Below, one piece after another: positions 1 to 13,357 of a stretch of DNA of 64,000 bases. The notes under the pieces were generated by a model. It saw nothing but the letters and a program-made list of their open reading frames with translations, was not told where the DNA came from and did no database searches. A program made the translations under genes and the position numbers. How positions within the stretch are numbered: the stretch's first letter is position 1; each line of letters opens with the position of its first letter. Source of the stretch: Setophaga petechia (taxonomy: Eukaryota > Chordata > Aves > Passeriformes > Parulidae); NCBI GenBank assembly GCA_024362935.1, contig JANCRA010000005.1, positions 20,410,235 through 20,474,234 of the forward strand, given 5' to 3'.

Positions 1-3000
1 GAGAAATGTAACAGAAAACTTTTTTTAATGTCTTCTCTCCTCCTTTCAAACATCATATATTTGAAAGACAATCTGTAAGGAAATTAAAGTGGTATTTTCA
101 GAGATCTCATTTTCTAAACAACCATCAATTTAATAAATTCTGCTGCTGTCACACAGTTTCCAGCTTGCACAGAAGTAACATTTTAAGTTTCAAAACAATT
201 ACTTGAACAGATTTTATCTTGCAAACACACCAAAGAGTTAAAAGAAAACAGTCAGCTCCTCTTTGATATCGTGTGACTTTTTTTATTAGGACTACATTCC
301 ACCAAATCCTTCCTCTCTTCTTCCCTCCCCCCACACCATCTGCCAATTGCAGTGTTTCAAACAGATGTAGTTTTCTGATTTTGCAAGGGAATCACGCAGT
401 TTCCCAGGAAAAGGAAATGCCTTGCTACATACATTACTATTTTTAGTATTCACTCCAGCTGAGTTTCTGAATTGTTAAAAATAAAAGATAGACAAACAAC
501 ACAAATTAAGACAGAAATCTAGAAAGGAAGAATTAACTATATATAACAGGCATACCAGTGAGTTCATTAATTTCATTTAAATTAAGAAGTTTGGAAAAAT
601 AGAAAAAATATCACACCCCCATTTATCTTAAAAAATAAGGTTTATCTGCTAAATGTTTTGCAGGCACTAAGTGTTTTATCCAACACCACTGTAAGACAAA
701 AAAGCACTCATTGCTGCTGCAGCAGCCATCTCCCTAATCAAGAACATGCAGCACTGACACTAAGTTCATTTACACTGGTTTACTGTATCTCAGCAACTGT
801 TGTATTTCTGCTGAGACTACCCAAACAGGTATCTGCAATCATGGAAATACCACAGCATTAACTGTAATTAACATTTTCCCTGTGAATTTACATTCAATAG
901 TATACAGCTTAGCTCTGCAGAGCAGTAGTCTCAGACACAAAAAAAATGGTCATTTAAACAGATTATCAAAATGCCACCAATATAATTCAGTATTTCCAGG
1001 GAGGAGCCTACTGCATCACCTTCAGACTACAACTTGAGATCAGTTTCACACACTCTTCCCAAACCCTGCAAAACACCTACTCCAGACACATGGCAAGGCC
1101 AGTTCAGCAATCAAGATTAGATCCTCTTGGCTGAAAGGGAAGGAGGAAACCCACTCTCAGAAATCTTATGTCTTCCACAATGAAAGAACCTTCATCAGAA
1201 GCTGTTATTCCTAAGCCTTGCATAAAGGTCAGTAAATCAACTCCTTGTGACTTTCACAGAGATACCAGTAGGCAACAACTGGACACAGAAAGACAACAAG
1301 GGTCACACTTAGAGTATGTCTTCCATTAACTTTACAGAAAAAATATCTGCAAAACAGACAAAGAAAACCATCTAAATGGTCTTATTCTATCACTATCAGA
1401 AAAAAGGTGGCCAAGTTCTTTAAATTAATTAATCACCCCCTCCTCAGCCTCCAAATCACTAAATAGGATATGCAGCAGAAGCATTTCGTGAAGCATTATT
1501 CACCCTTTGGAATAAGACTGGCCTAGTTTCTTTATTTTTCATCCCAACAGAAAAAGCAGCATCTCCAAAACCAGTCAAATTATAATAAGATTAATTTTAA
1601 ACTAATAATAAAAAGGAAGTTCATGAGTGGACAAATGATAACTTGTAATTGAGAAGATCTGAGTTCTTGAGGGCAAATCAAATACCAAGGCATGAAACAA
1701 ACCCCTATATAAATTCATATACATATAATCTAGTATTAACAGTATGACTACAATATAAAAAAGATATCTTAACTATCAAATGGTTGAGCAAAATGTGGCA
1801 GTAGTTCATTTTGGAGACAGTGACAACTGTATTTTCTTAGTTCTTTCTAACTCAGTGGTCTAGGAGAGCAGAAGATGATGCAAGTAGTTACTGTCTACTG
1901 AAAAATGACATTACCACAGGGATGACTGGCTGCTTGCACAACACTGTAAAGTGATAGAAATTTGGGGAAGCAAAGTTGCACTGTAACAACAGCATTATGT
2001 ACACTGCAAGCCTTGAGCCACCAGCATTAAAATATCTCTGAAACTTCTAAAAATGATTTATTACTTTTCCAACTTTAAAGTAACAGAACTGTATTTTAGA
2101 ATCTTATGGAATCTGGTCATTTTTATGCAAAATTGATGATAGGAATTGTTCATCTACCAGAAGCGGATAACAGAATTTAAAACTAGCGGTCACTTAAATT
2201 CCAGTGATGTTTATAATTGTTATTAATAAAATAACGGCATAAACATATCTATGCAAATGAAGAATCCTAATATTTATGCATACTACCTTTCTAAGAAAAG
2301 CCTACTTGAAATCAATTCTGAGTAATTCACTAAGAGAAAGAATTCATACTTTTGTCTTTAAGCGACAGTTGACAACTGTATGAGAACATTTGGGTAATAT
2401 TCTAAAAACCATAAACTCACAATTAAAAGAAGATAGACCTATTTGCAAATAGTAAGAACAACACACCCCTCTCCAAACTTGAGAAAAATAATTTTGAGGA
2501 AAAATATTAATTTACAAAGAACAGAAGAAAAGTAAAACTTTTAACTAGAAGCCAAACACTACAAAAACAGAAAGAAAAGCAAAAGCACACTACAAAAACT
2601 ATGACTGAAGAGTCAAGGGTAGAATACAGAAATTTTATTGTGTACACATGGAATCATAACATTGTGTTCATCTTTCATGAGAGAGGACAAAAATGTTGAT
2701 ATTAATATAGAAAATACAGAACTGGTCAGCAAGTTGTTCTTGCCAAGTAGCAAAAGTAACATTTAAATGTGGATAATAAATAATGTAAGTTCACAGTTTA
2801 GAAGACTGATGAGAAAGCTAAACATGTTCATCCCTACACTGTGTCTGGCAGGGTTTAGTCACTGAATCAAATGCGTTACAGACAAAAGAAATTCTAATCT
2901 TACTATTCAGAAACCACTGCAAGCTAGAGATCTAAAAATTATTAGTACTGCAACTAGTATTTTTAAAAGATAGCAAACACAAATTATTGGCTCAACACAG

Positions 3001-3304
3001 GGGAAACAGATGAATTTTACATGGAAATCATGTGAATTTCACAAGCCTTTTCCCATAGCTTGTTACATATCCAGGAGGTTACCCTAACATTAATAATTTT
3101 TTGATCCTGTCAAGCTAATGAATGGCAAAATGCTATCTGAAAAAATTTTTCTTTATTCACTTAAAACCTTTTTCCTTCTGAATTAATACAATTAATTTGA
3201 ATCAAAAAAGTTCTGATAGAAGGCTGAATTTTTAAGAATTATTTGAATTAAACTGTTAAGACACATAATGATAAATCTTCAAACATACTTAGTGCTTGAA
3301 CAGG

Positions 3305-3326
3305 ATATATATATATATATATATAT
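3305..3326. repeat. (AT)11 microsatellite
   Basis: Eleven perfect AT units inside the neurabin-like intron. Confidence 0.95.
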
Positions 3327-6300
3327 CTATTGAGAAAAATAGCTGCATTCTTCACACCAGAAAAATGAATCACTTTTTGAACGCAAAACTTGGTTTCGCA
3401 TCTTTTATGAAGACGCTTATCTGACATCCTCAAGACAAGACCAGCACTCAAAAAACACCAACAGAGCCTGTCTAAAAGATCCTGCTGTTCAGTTTTTGTA
3501 ACTATTACAGAACTAAAAATTTCTTACATCATGTTAATGCTAACACAGAAAATAGCATTGTCACAGAAAAACAACAATGACCTTCACATGCTTCAAACTC
3601 TTCACAGCACAGCAGACTGTCTACTTATGTATGTTACTTTTAGAAGAGTATCAATTAGTTAGAGGATAAACACTAATTTACCATGTGCTTGCATGGAGGT
3701 GCTGCAGAGTAAAAAGATCACGGTCCAAAGACCTCCACTCCAACATTCATTTCTAGTATACAGATTTGTTTGTGTCTAATGCAAAGCAGAATATTAAAAA
3801 GTAATTAAACAGTAAGATTAGGAAATCAGGAACTGCCCAGAAGGGCTTCCAACTAATTAGAATGGAAGCAACATCCACATCACTTTAAAGTTCACATATA
3901 ATCTTGCAGCATTTGCTGGGAAGCCTCACAACACCTGCACAGGCAGTTACAGCAACACTGAACATCTGAGAGGCCCTGGAGCACACCCAGCCAGGACCAC
4001 AGCCCTCACTTTGAATGTGCCTGTTTACTGACTCCATAAAGCCAACATTCAAACCACAAGTTAGAGCTCAGGGAAAATTATCCAATAGCAAACAGTTTCA
4101 GCTTTCCAAACTGAGGCCTTTGTGATGCCTGGCAAAATGTGAAGTGTCCATGAATAATCATTTGAAATAGCAGCACTGAATCAGGACTGAAGCCTAATGT
4201 ACACCTTACAGTTTACTCTTTCTATCTCCCTCTTCTGTTCAAGCAGACATCTTGCTACTGCTATCCTACTCTTCCCTCTACTTCCAAAAGCTACATGGTT
4301 GGTCTTTCATTAGCACTACTTTGTAAATATTAAGTAAAAATTGCCTATATCTGATCTAACTCAATTCAGGCTATATAATCATAGAAGCAGCAAAGAGAAA
4401 TACTGTGGTTTTTTGACTTTTTAAATACTCACATCTTTACTCTTCAAAAAGTTTTCAGAATGGCTGGCAACTGTTAAAGGTTGATATTCTAAACAATTAC
4501 ACTCAAGATAGCAATTTCTGTTACTAACCAGGTAAACAGGCAGGCTTTGCATACTTATGTCCTTGGTATCGCAGCTTGGTAACTTAATCAAAAACCCCAA
4601 GTCAGTTTACATAAAGACAAAAGTGCAATCTTGCTTCACATCTACAATACAAATAATTTTATATGGACAATGTCATCATAAATAAACCAGTTTTTTACCA
4701 GTCTCATTCTCTACTTAAATTCTCAATAAAAACAGTATTTATTCTTTAGTTCTGTTTTTCACTGCAGGAGCTTAAACACTGTAACCTGCTAAAGAATAAT
4801 ACAGACAATATGGTATCTATTTCAGTCAGGTTATGCTAGCTACTTGAGAAGGAGAAACATTCACTTTCAGGTATTTAATTTTTCAATCCCAGTGGAAGAA
4901 ATATTGAAGACAAAGAAAAGCATCCCTTCAGATTCAGAGCACTGACTTTATTTCATTTCAGGTATTCAGAGAAGTTCAGAGACAATCCACGATCTCCATC
5001 TGCAGAAGAGCTCTGCTCTGGCCTGGCTGTATTCCTCCAGCAACTCAAGTTGAGATGGCAATGCTCTCTGACTGACAAAGAGACTGAAAGGCTCCAAAAT
5101 AAGTAGCATATGACCAGAAGAAGAAAAACTATTCAAAATACCACATAAAAGGGAGCATACACAAAAAAAAAAAAAAAATTAGCTTCTGAAAGCTGCAAAT
5201 GTGTTTAAAGAGAGTGTTTCAATGACAAACCTCTGTAAACTTCACAGGTGTCTTGGTGCCAACAGTTTACCCCTGGTGATCCACATAGATACACATGTAT
5301 CTATTTAGAATTCACCAAAACAAAAATCTCGGCCTGACCAAATCTAAAGAGCTAGCAAATCACTATGGGGAACTCCAAAAGAATAACAGTGAATACAAAA
5401 ATAATCCACCTGTATTCTAAAGTCCTTAAGAAGAAACAATAAAATAACCCTGTCATCGGGGGTACCAGATCAACCCAATTAACTAATCTGCATTAATACT
5501 ACCATTAGCAAGGATCAATACCCCAGCTCTAAAAAGAAGGGTCAATTCACTATGCCAAGTAACATTAGATGGTGATGAAAGAAAATGTCTGAAAAATAGG
5601 ATATTTGACATATTGCATAATACTTTCCTACTAAATAAAAATGTAATAACCCTGTAAAAAACTCTGTGCAATCCTCATGATCTCAAGATTACAAAATATG
5701 TGCTCAGATAGGATGCAAGCAAGCATCTTTTTACTGACGTCCTTCTTAGTGTTCACTTCTCTTTTTGCTAGAATTATATGGAAAGGGTATAATTTTTAAA
5801 AAAATTTGTTTCTCTCCAGAGGAAACTGCAAAAAAGTTTCAGCTACTTCTGGTTCACTTTTTACCTGGCTAGGATATGTATTCTCACAGGCTAACAACAC
5901 TAATCCTCATCAAAAGACACTGAATCTTTCAGCACTTCAACTGTTGATCTACTGAACTTGTCTCCTATAAATCTGCTTATCTTTGCTGATCCCCACCAGC
6001 TCTTCAGTGTTTCTTCTAATCATCTCACATGAAACCCCGAAGTGCCTCATATTCACCTCCTTTTCTCCCTCCCGTTCCCCACAGCTGTTCTGACAAAGTC
6101 AAACAGTGCAGGCTGGGAATGCAGGTTGGGAATAGTAGTGATCAGCTAACATTAAGCCAAAAAGAACAAGTAACTTAAACTAAAGCTGCAGCCCTGTCAT
6201 CAGTGAGGCCATGAATATGCACCTCTGATACAAGTGCTAATTTTCCAAACAAACCAATCAGTACTTTAAAAGTACCTTTTAAAACCCCTCTCTCCTTCCT

Positions 6301-7688
6301 AATAAATCCAGGTGAAACTTCTAGAAGTTCGAAGCTGGAGGGACTGAAAGGACAGTGAGGACAGGCAGGTGATAACCTCACCTGATCTCCATAACCTCAA
6401 CATTCTCTTATTTTTTCTATAGTTTTCTGGCATAATCAAATTAAGCAGGTCAGTTGGTATGCTGTCCAACTGCATCTACAGAATAATTCAGTTAGAAATA
6501 CACTGAGATAATTATGTAAAGAGTCAAGCTGCTCCAGCAGTGAGCCAGGACACCAAAAGAAATTCTTTACTTTTTCTGTTCCAATTCAGATTTCTGATCT
6601 ACAGCCTCACGTCCTGGCACAGGACTCTTATCCAAAGACTCCTGAAATGCCAAATCAATCTACTATTGTAAAAATTACCTATCAAACATTTACTAAAAAT
6701 CAAACCAGAAGATGTATGATTAAAAAAAAGAAAAAAGGCAAAGACAGCTTGAGTTGAAAGAGCTTTTTCCCAAACAGCAGAACAACTATCACAGCATCAA
6801 AAAACAAGGACCATAAAGGCACCAGAAAGATTCAACACTGAACTTTGTAACACAGGTAAATCTATATGAAGAATTAAATGCATTTAGGCTTAATAAACAT
6901 TTAACGTAAGAAACATTTTATTTGTATGAGAACTGAACTTTCAATAAAGGTTTAAAGATTATTTTTTCTCAAAAAAACCCCAAAACAATAGAAAATTTCA
7001 AATGTGTGTGAAAATATACACCTTCTTCCCCCAGTTATTATCCATATTTTTAATCTCTCATACTGTTAAATTGCAGGAATGCCATACTCTCAGACGCAGA
7101 CAGAACAAAACAGAATTATTTTTTGAGAAAAGTCACTGAAAAGCACCATGGAGAGATTGAGATGAAAATATGAAGAGAAGTTGTTTTGATGTTACATTAC
7201 AAATGTCATAATGTTGATAAACAGAGCTTCAAAACAATTAAAATCTATGACTTTAAACAAGGAAATTCTCATTGGAAACGATCCCAAACAAAATAATATG
7301 GAAAAACACATTATTTCTGTCAAGAAACAAAATATTAATTCCCACATATAAGTCAATTCTGTTTAAATCTACTCCCAAATAAAATCTCATTTTCCTTCCT
7401 CAACCCTCACCCACATCACATACTTGTTTCTTAATGCCACAGAAGTACTTTACTGAAGGGCTTGAGCAATGGCTCACAATCGACCAACCAAAAAATTCTT
7501 CAACTGCTGAAGGAACTGCAGGGTTTGGGTACCATCAACCAGGCAGTGCATTTCATACCCCTTGTTGTGTATGACACTGTAAGCACACGAACAAACAGTT
7601 CCAAACTCAGAGGCTGTATGAGGCTGAAGCACTGTGCTGCAACATTGTGATAAAACACCAGAGTCTACACATTGACCTAGAAAATTTG

Positions 7689-7718
7689 TGCATCTCCTAA
7701 AAGTGCATCTTCTAAAAG
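7689..7718. repeat. 15-bp tandem duplication
   Basis: TGCATCTCCTAAAAG and TGCATCTTCTAAAAG are adjacent and differ at one base. They lie in a chance minus-strand frame, giving a repeated FRRCT. Confidence 0.85.
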
Positions 7719-10700
7719 CATCTGCAGGTATGTTGTCAAAATCTAATCCAAGGGTTATCTTCATTTAGTTCTTCATTAACTTGCACAGCAAGCAGTTTTG
7801 TACTAAAAACAGTGAAGAATGGGAAAGGCTGAACACCACCACCATTTGTGTCCAGCTATACATAGAACAGCTTTAGTGTGATGTGCAAGACAAATGGCAA
7901 TACTGTGAAGGATTCCCACATTCTCCCAGAAGCAGCTGAAACTAGACTGGTTAGGAGAACACACAAACTGTGAAACTGCTTTCAGTTTCCTTATGAAACA
8001 AATTTATGCTCAGCTGTGATAAATATAAAAGTAATGCCTTTATAAAGGTTTGGGGTTTGTTCTGTTTACTTTTTAAAACCGTTTTCTTGACTAAACCAGC
8101 TCAAAATATATTATTCTTCACAAAAAGCTGGGAACAGACACTCCCATGCAACATAAACTAGGTAACACTGATAAGTAAGCAGAAGCAAACAGCAGCAGCA
8201 GCTGTACTATCTTTTCAGCTTACCTGAACTACATAATTTCTAAGGATCATAAATCATTGCAGAAGTTAGTCACTGTGCTATTAAAGACTTGGAGGACAAA
8301 GTTTGACACAGTCAGAGGTGAAAACATCTCAAGAAATCAATTTGAAAACAAGCATTTGTTTTCCAAACAAAGTTTAAAAATTACAAACATCAAACAGCAC
8401 TCAGTCATTACATTTATGTTAATTAAAGCCTTTCAAGGTAATCTCATAACTGACAGCAAGTTAACATCTACATTACAAAGGAAAAAATGAAATATAAAGG
8501 GATCACAGAAGAATGACCTGATGTTATTTGCCTTGTGTGTAATGCTGATTGTTTACACAGTTCACTCAGAAAACTTCAACACAAAGGCAAATTCATTTCC
8601 CTTGCAAATACCTTGGACTGCAAGTGTGCTTTACATTCCTTACTGGCTTCATATGTGGCAACAAGAGACTAAAAATTGCTCATGTACCATAACACAAACC
8701 CAGGCTGCAAAGTTCTGCCAATAACTGTATTGTATCACTCTCTAAACTACTCCAGGAAAACAAGAACCAAGATAAAATGTTCACCAGGGAAAGATCAAAC
8801 AGCAGCAGAACTCAGAGTCTGGTCACCCACGGCAAGTAAAAATCCCGTATGTTGTTTATCAACAGCTTCTATGGAATTTAAACACTTCTTTTAAAAAGTC
8901 TCATCTGTGCTTGCTTTCACAGGCACAGGGCAACACAAAACAACAGAGTATTTGTGTAATTATGTTCCATCTTTCCTGAAATTATCAGATCAAATTATGT
9001 TCTCAAGCCTGCTACAGATGTCAGCAATCCCAGACCTCCACCACGGGTCAGATGCAGTGCTAACAGTGTTAGCTACCCCTGGGAGCTCCACGGTCTCCTT
9101 CTTTTACCCAAAGACCTTGCCAATATTACAAATGACTAGAAGCTTTGAAACAGAAATCTTAATCAAGTTCTCTTTGTTGCAGCAGTATAAATGCTATTTT
9201 TAAGGTGCCTTAAGTTCTATCCATTACTGACAGACATATCCAACCTCCCTTTTGCATATTTCAAATTCAACAGTCAAAGCTCCCTCACTGCAGAATGCTG
9301 CAGATCTGAGAATGTGTTTTTTCTTGCCCAACACATTCTGAACATTTTGAATTCTTCAACTCTACCAGATACCTGCTAAACAGCAAATGCAAGAGACACA
9401 GATGGTTTCTTTGTCATCACTAGAGATTCAGAATGAAAGCAGCAAGAATGGAAGGGCAGCCTGGCCTCTCTCAGGAACATCTGTGAGGAGAAGAATCACA
9501 GACCTTCTCTAGTGGTTATGAATGTCTGAAAACAGCACTCACATTTTAGTCAACTTATTAATAAATAAAGCTGAAAGAAGTTTCTAGGATACATTTCTCA
9601 CTATGGCACTGCTCTAAGCTGTGGTAGGGACCAGGAAACATCTTTTATAGTTACCACTGAAATATTTTTTCTCTTCCAATTTAAGATGCACCATCTATGA
9701 AGAAAGATGGAGAGAGTTCCTTCTGTAAGGTAAAACTGGGATTTTCTAAAAGGTTATTGAGATATTAAAAATACAGAACTGAAGAAAGTTCTGGGTAAGC
9801 ATAAAAAGTTGGAATTCTTTATTTTACAGAATACAAATCCCAAAAACCATACAACCAGGACTTATTCCCACTAATTATTATAGAAAACATGAAGCAAAAA
9901 GGCAGATATGGGAACAGAAATCATTGCTTAGGCTAAAGGAACAAAGAGGGAAAACCTATTGAAAATGACACACAGAAAGAGATCTCTACACCCAATGTGA
10001 GAAAGATACAGTCAAGTTTCACTGAAAGGCGATAAAGGAAGGCAAGTCTCAAAAGCTTCAATTTAAGGGCCTTAAAAAGTATCTCAATAACCCTATTGCT
10101 ATTAAGTACAGTTTATTCTGCCAATCCAAGTGGGGCATTCTGGCAAGAACTATGTTATTCTTCATAGGAAACCGCTACCAGTTGCTTCTAACCATTCATC
10201 TTTTGATTGTGTAAATGATAATCTGAGACAGGTTGCTTCCTGTAGCTTTCAGAGAAGCAGCTATAATTGAGCAGTGCTCGTTACCAAAATCTGAGTTTTG
10301 TCTACACAAGAGCTACCATCACAGTTGGCACTGAGATTTCTACCAGGGCTTTCAATTATGTCTGGCAGAGGCGCAGCAAAGAAGGCAAAAGTCTGTTAAG
10401 GGCCACCGCTCCAGCAGGAAATCAGCAATGATCAGTAAAACCCTGCCTACAGCAGAAGTCACTTAACACATTTACAGCAGACTCTACACGGCACTTTGCT
10501 CAGACACTGAGTGCACAAATGCATGTAGAAATGGACTGATGCCCCTCTGGCTCTCTCCCAGCCCCAACCAGACTCATTATGCACTTTTCAATAGCAGCAC
10601 TCTCCCCTTCACTGCTCCAGGTCACCACTAAAGCAACATCAACTAGAAGAAAGCCATATAAAGTCAGCTTGTCTATGGAGAGACTATAAAAAAACCCACA

Positions 10701-11770
10701 CGCAACAAAACTCACATTTTGCCAAATTTTTTTGCCACAATCAAAACATCTTATGGGGTACAGCACTAGTGAGTGTTAGCAAACTGGGAAATTACAGCTC
10801 TCTGCTGTGGGAAGTTCAAGAGTCAACAGAATTTTTATATCTCTCTGATCAGTAAAATGAGTCCTGACTCTAAGAACAAAGTGTAAAAGCTGTTTATTAA
10901 AAGTTATTTCTTTCAGTCATGTGATAGTAGAAGAGAAGCATGCTGAGGAAAGTCTGTACAGTCCCCCATTCCATCCTTGTCCATGTCTCCCAATTCTCCT
11001 TCCAAAGTTTAACAAAGACTAGAATTATTCAAGTCTGCAATAGACTATGGGTAAACATAGTTTGAGTTGTGGAGCAACTTATTTTGTGGGTATTTTTGGT
11101 GGGGGAAGATCAGTCACATTTTAATTTGTAAAAGTTAGAACTTACACTATCCTCATTAGTCAACCTGCCCTATAACTTTGACTTCTGCAACTTTGTAACT
11201 CCAAAATAATCATGTTAACACTCCTACGGCTTATGCACCTTATCAGTATTAGAGCCAAACAACACATACATGATTATTATTGGAGAGAATTTTAGAATCT
11301 TAAAATACAAGAACCAGTCATTTGATATTTTCTTATAGTTAATTCCATAAACAAGTGTGAAGTTGAGTATCAAAGTTTTCTGGGGAGGGCGTCTTGTTTG
11401 GATTTTTTTAAAAAATTTGTGCCAAAAGGAAAACTGAAAATAATAATTCCTAATGCAATGCCTCAATTCTAAAAAAATTAAAGTATTAAAGGTCAAGGTG
11501 TTTGTATCTGCTGCTGAAAAGTCCAGCAAGTAAAATCTCATGTGCTTCACTACACTATCTTATGAAGCAGCTGTAATTAAGAAATCACGTGAGACTAACT
11601 AACGAATTTTCTGAAGTGGTAACCTCTCTCATACTTAGTGTTGAAACAAAGCTATAAACTTACACTTAAATACTTTTAGAACCTAAAAAACCCACAAAAC
11701 CCCCTAAATTTATTTCCTGAGTATTTCTGACTGCAAAACAATTTAAAAAGAAAAAAGAAAACTCAAATGT

Positions 11771-11777
11771 ACTTACT
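11771..11777 (-). other. Splice donor at the end of the first coding exon
   Basis: On the minus strand the sequence is AAA|GTAAGT, a full match to the donor consensus. It falls directly after the PIK of the PP1-docking region, where I recall the equivalent exon of neurabin-1 and spinophilin ending. The frame continues past the donor into unrelated residues ending in lysine- and phenylalanine-rich, low-complexity sequence, as expected for intron read-through. Confidence 0.9.
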
Positions 11778-13357
11778 TTGATAGGAGCTGTTGAGAACTT
11801 GACTTTTCGGTCTGGCACTGGATCTTCCTCTTCAGAAAGTCCAGGAAACTCCTCATATTCACTGTCATACATATAGTCCTCCTCTCCCTCCAAAATTTCT
11901 TTGCCTTCTGGCTCTGTGTCCCTGTCATCATCAAAAGCTGCATTCTCTATTCCAAAATCACTGAAGTCCTCACTTGGTTTTTCTAACACTTGCTCCTCTT
12001 CTTCAGTACCCTCTTCCTGCTCTAGAACATCCTGTACTTGTGGAACTGGGTCATCTCTTACAGACATCCCATCTCCTTCTTCTTCCCAACTGGTCTTGCT
12101 GCCATCCATAAACTCTTCTACCACTTCCAAGGCATAGTCGCTTCTCTTCCCTTCCTGTACATCACATACGAGTTTCTGATTCTCTTCATCAACATGATAT
12201 GTCTCCAAACCTTTTTTTTCATGCCCAGAGGTTTCATCTTGTGCAACCAGCTCTGTGCAAGTCACCTCTGTGGGAGAAACCCAAGAGCAAACATTATCTG
12301 ATATCTGCTGAGCTTCCTGAGCAGGCATACTGCCCATGTTCCACGGGCTTCTCTCAAGTACCAGTTGCTCTCTTTTGTCTTTTCCCAGTGCCTTGCTCGG
12401 CTCATCTCTGCAGGCCTCAGGCACTTTGGGGAATGCACCTTTCTCCAGACATCCTTCAGCAACAGCAGATGAATTCAAAGTCTGCTGGCCTCTCAAAGGG
12501 TCCTGATTTGGAGAACTATCATTTTTAAAAGTTTCTTTGGATTCTTCAGTATCACTGTCACCCAGAAAGCTTTCCAGCCTCCTAGAAATGGGCCCTGCAT
12601 TCAGGAGGGAGGATTTGGAACCACTATTAGTATGTTGCTGCTTCAACTCCTCATTACTTTGATTTTCAGCCTTCTCCAGTGCAACTGGAGGACTTGCTTC
12701 TGTATTAAAACTGAAGTGGTCCACCACATTGCTGCAATCAGAAGCTGAACCATGTCTCCTCTTATCTTCACTTCTTTCACATTTGCTGGGGGAATATCTG
12801 TCCATTGAGCTCCGTTGTTTTATATTTCTCTCAAAGAGCTTCCTGGTCTCTGAAAATTTTTCTGCCAGGGCTACTTTGTCCAAGTCTGCCTCATCGTTGC
12901 TACGGATGACTTTGTCAGCAGCAGAAGACATGGACATTGAATCCACAGGACTGCCACTGGGGCTGGTACTTGTATTAAGAAGATTATTTTTTTGGACAAT
13001 GAGAAAAGATGGACTAGCTGGAGAAGATCCATACTCCGCTGCCGTGGCCCGGCTAATCAGTTTAGTATCAGCCGGTGGATTGCTTTCACAAGAGCTTCCC
13101 ATTTGCAGAAACATATTTTTGATCTTGTGTACTCTGTTACCGTAAGTGGCAGCTCTGCCTCGACTGTGTGGGTCACTTCCCCCTCCATTGGAAGAGGTGC
13201 TCAGCTTCTGATGCAAGCCTGTTTTGCTGGACGCGTTGTCAGGATTGTTTACACCATCAAAAGAGCATTTGATAGCATGGAAATCAGATTTGTAAGCATT
13301 TCGGTGTGGAGAAGCACTTCTTAAAGTCCTCTCCCCTTTGCCTTCGGTTTTCATCAT
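11777..13357 (-). CDS. PPP1R9A-like: Neurabin-1-like protein (neurabin/spinophilin family), first coding exon, N-terminal 527 residues
   Basis: Seen: an uninterrupted 527-codon frame. It starts MMKTE, has LRSASPHRNAY at residues 12-22, YGNRVHKIKNMFLQMG at 72-87, FSETRKLFERN at 168-178 and RYSP at 187-190, an acidic stretch at about 430-512, then PGLSEEEDPVPDRKVKF and STAPIK at the exon end. Known of the family: neurabins are neuronal scaffolds that bundle F-actin through the N-terminus and bring protein phosphatase 1 to dendritic spines through an RVxF motif. Here that motif is KVKF (518-521), followed by a serine where rat neurabin-1 has its PKA site. A PDZ domain and coiled coils follow in the family but are not in this exon. 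Start choice: MMKTE matches the family start, ATG has A at -3, and an in-frame TGA lies upstream at 13484-13486. The exon ends after Lys at AAA|GTAAGT, phase 0, as in the paralogs. EKAEN and RYSP favour neurabin-1 over spinophilin, but the overall divergence suggests a third paralog. The symbol is a family label, not an assigned name. Confidence 0.93.

Larger units (their letters stand above)
1..11776 (-). other. Intron following the first coding exon (minus strand), no exon recognised
   Basis: About 11.8 kb of AT-rich sequence lies downstream of the donor. I looked on the minus strand for the next family exon (the YSNEDYDRR-type block) and for PDZ and coiled-coil blocks and saw none, so the next exon is probably beyond the window. 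The plus strand is visibly rich in A and C: in five 60-base lines counted by hand, A 107, T 67, C 82, G 44. That is the T and G excess on the minus strand expected of a minus-strand intron. Contents noted: (AT)11 at 3305-3326, an A16 run at 5163-5178, and a 15-bp tandem pair at 7689-7718. All short ORFs here look like chance. Confidence 0.75.

Noticed and set aside
11666..11776. Extension of the coding frame past PIK
   Set aside because: The frame crosses a perfect GTAAGT donor and becomes Phe-rich, unlike any family member; it is intron.
12729..13145. Plus-strand frames of up to 138 codons within the coding exon
   Set aside because: They are antisense shadows of the neurabin-like exon.
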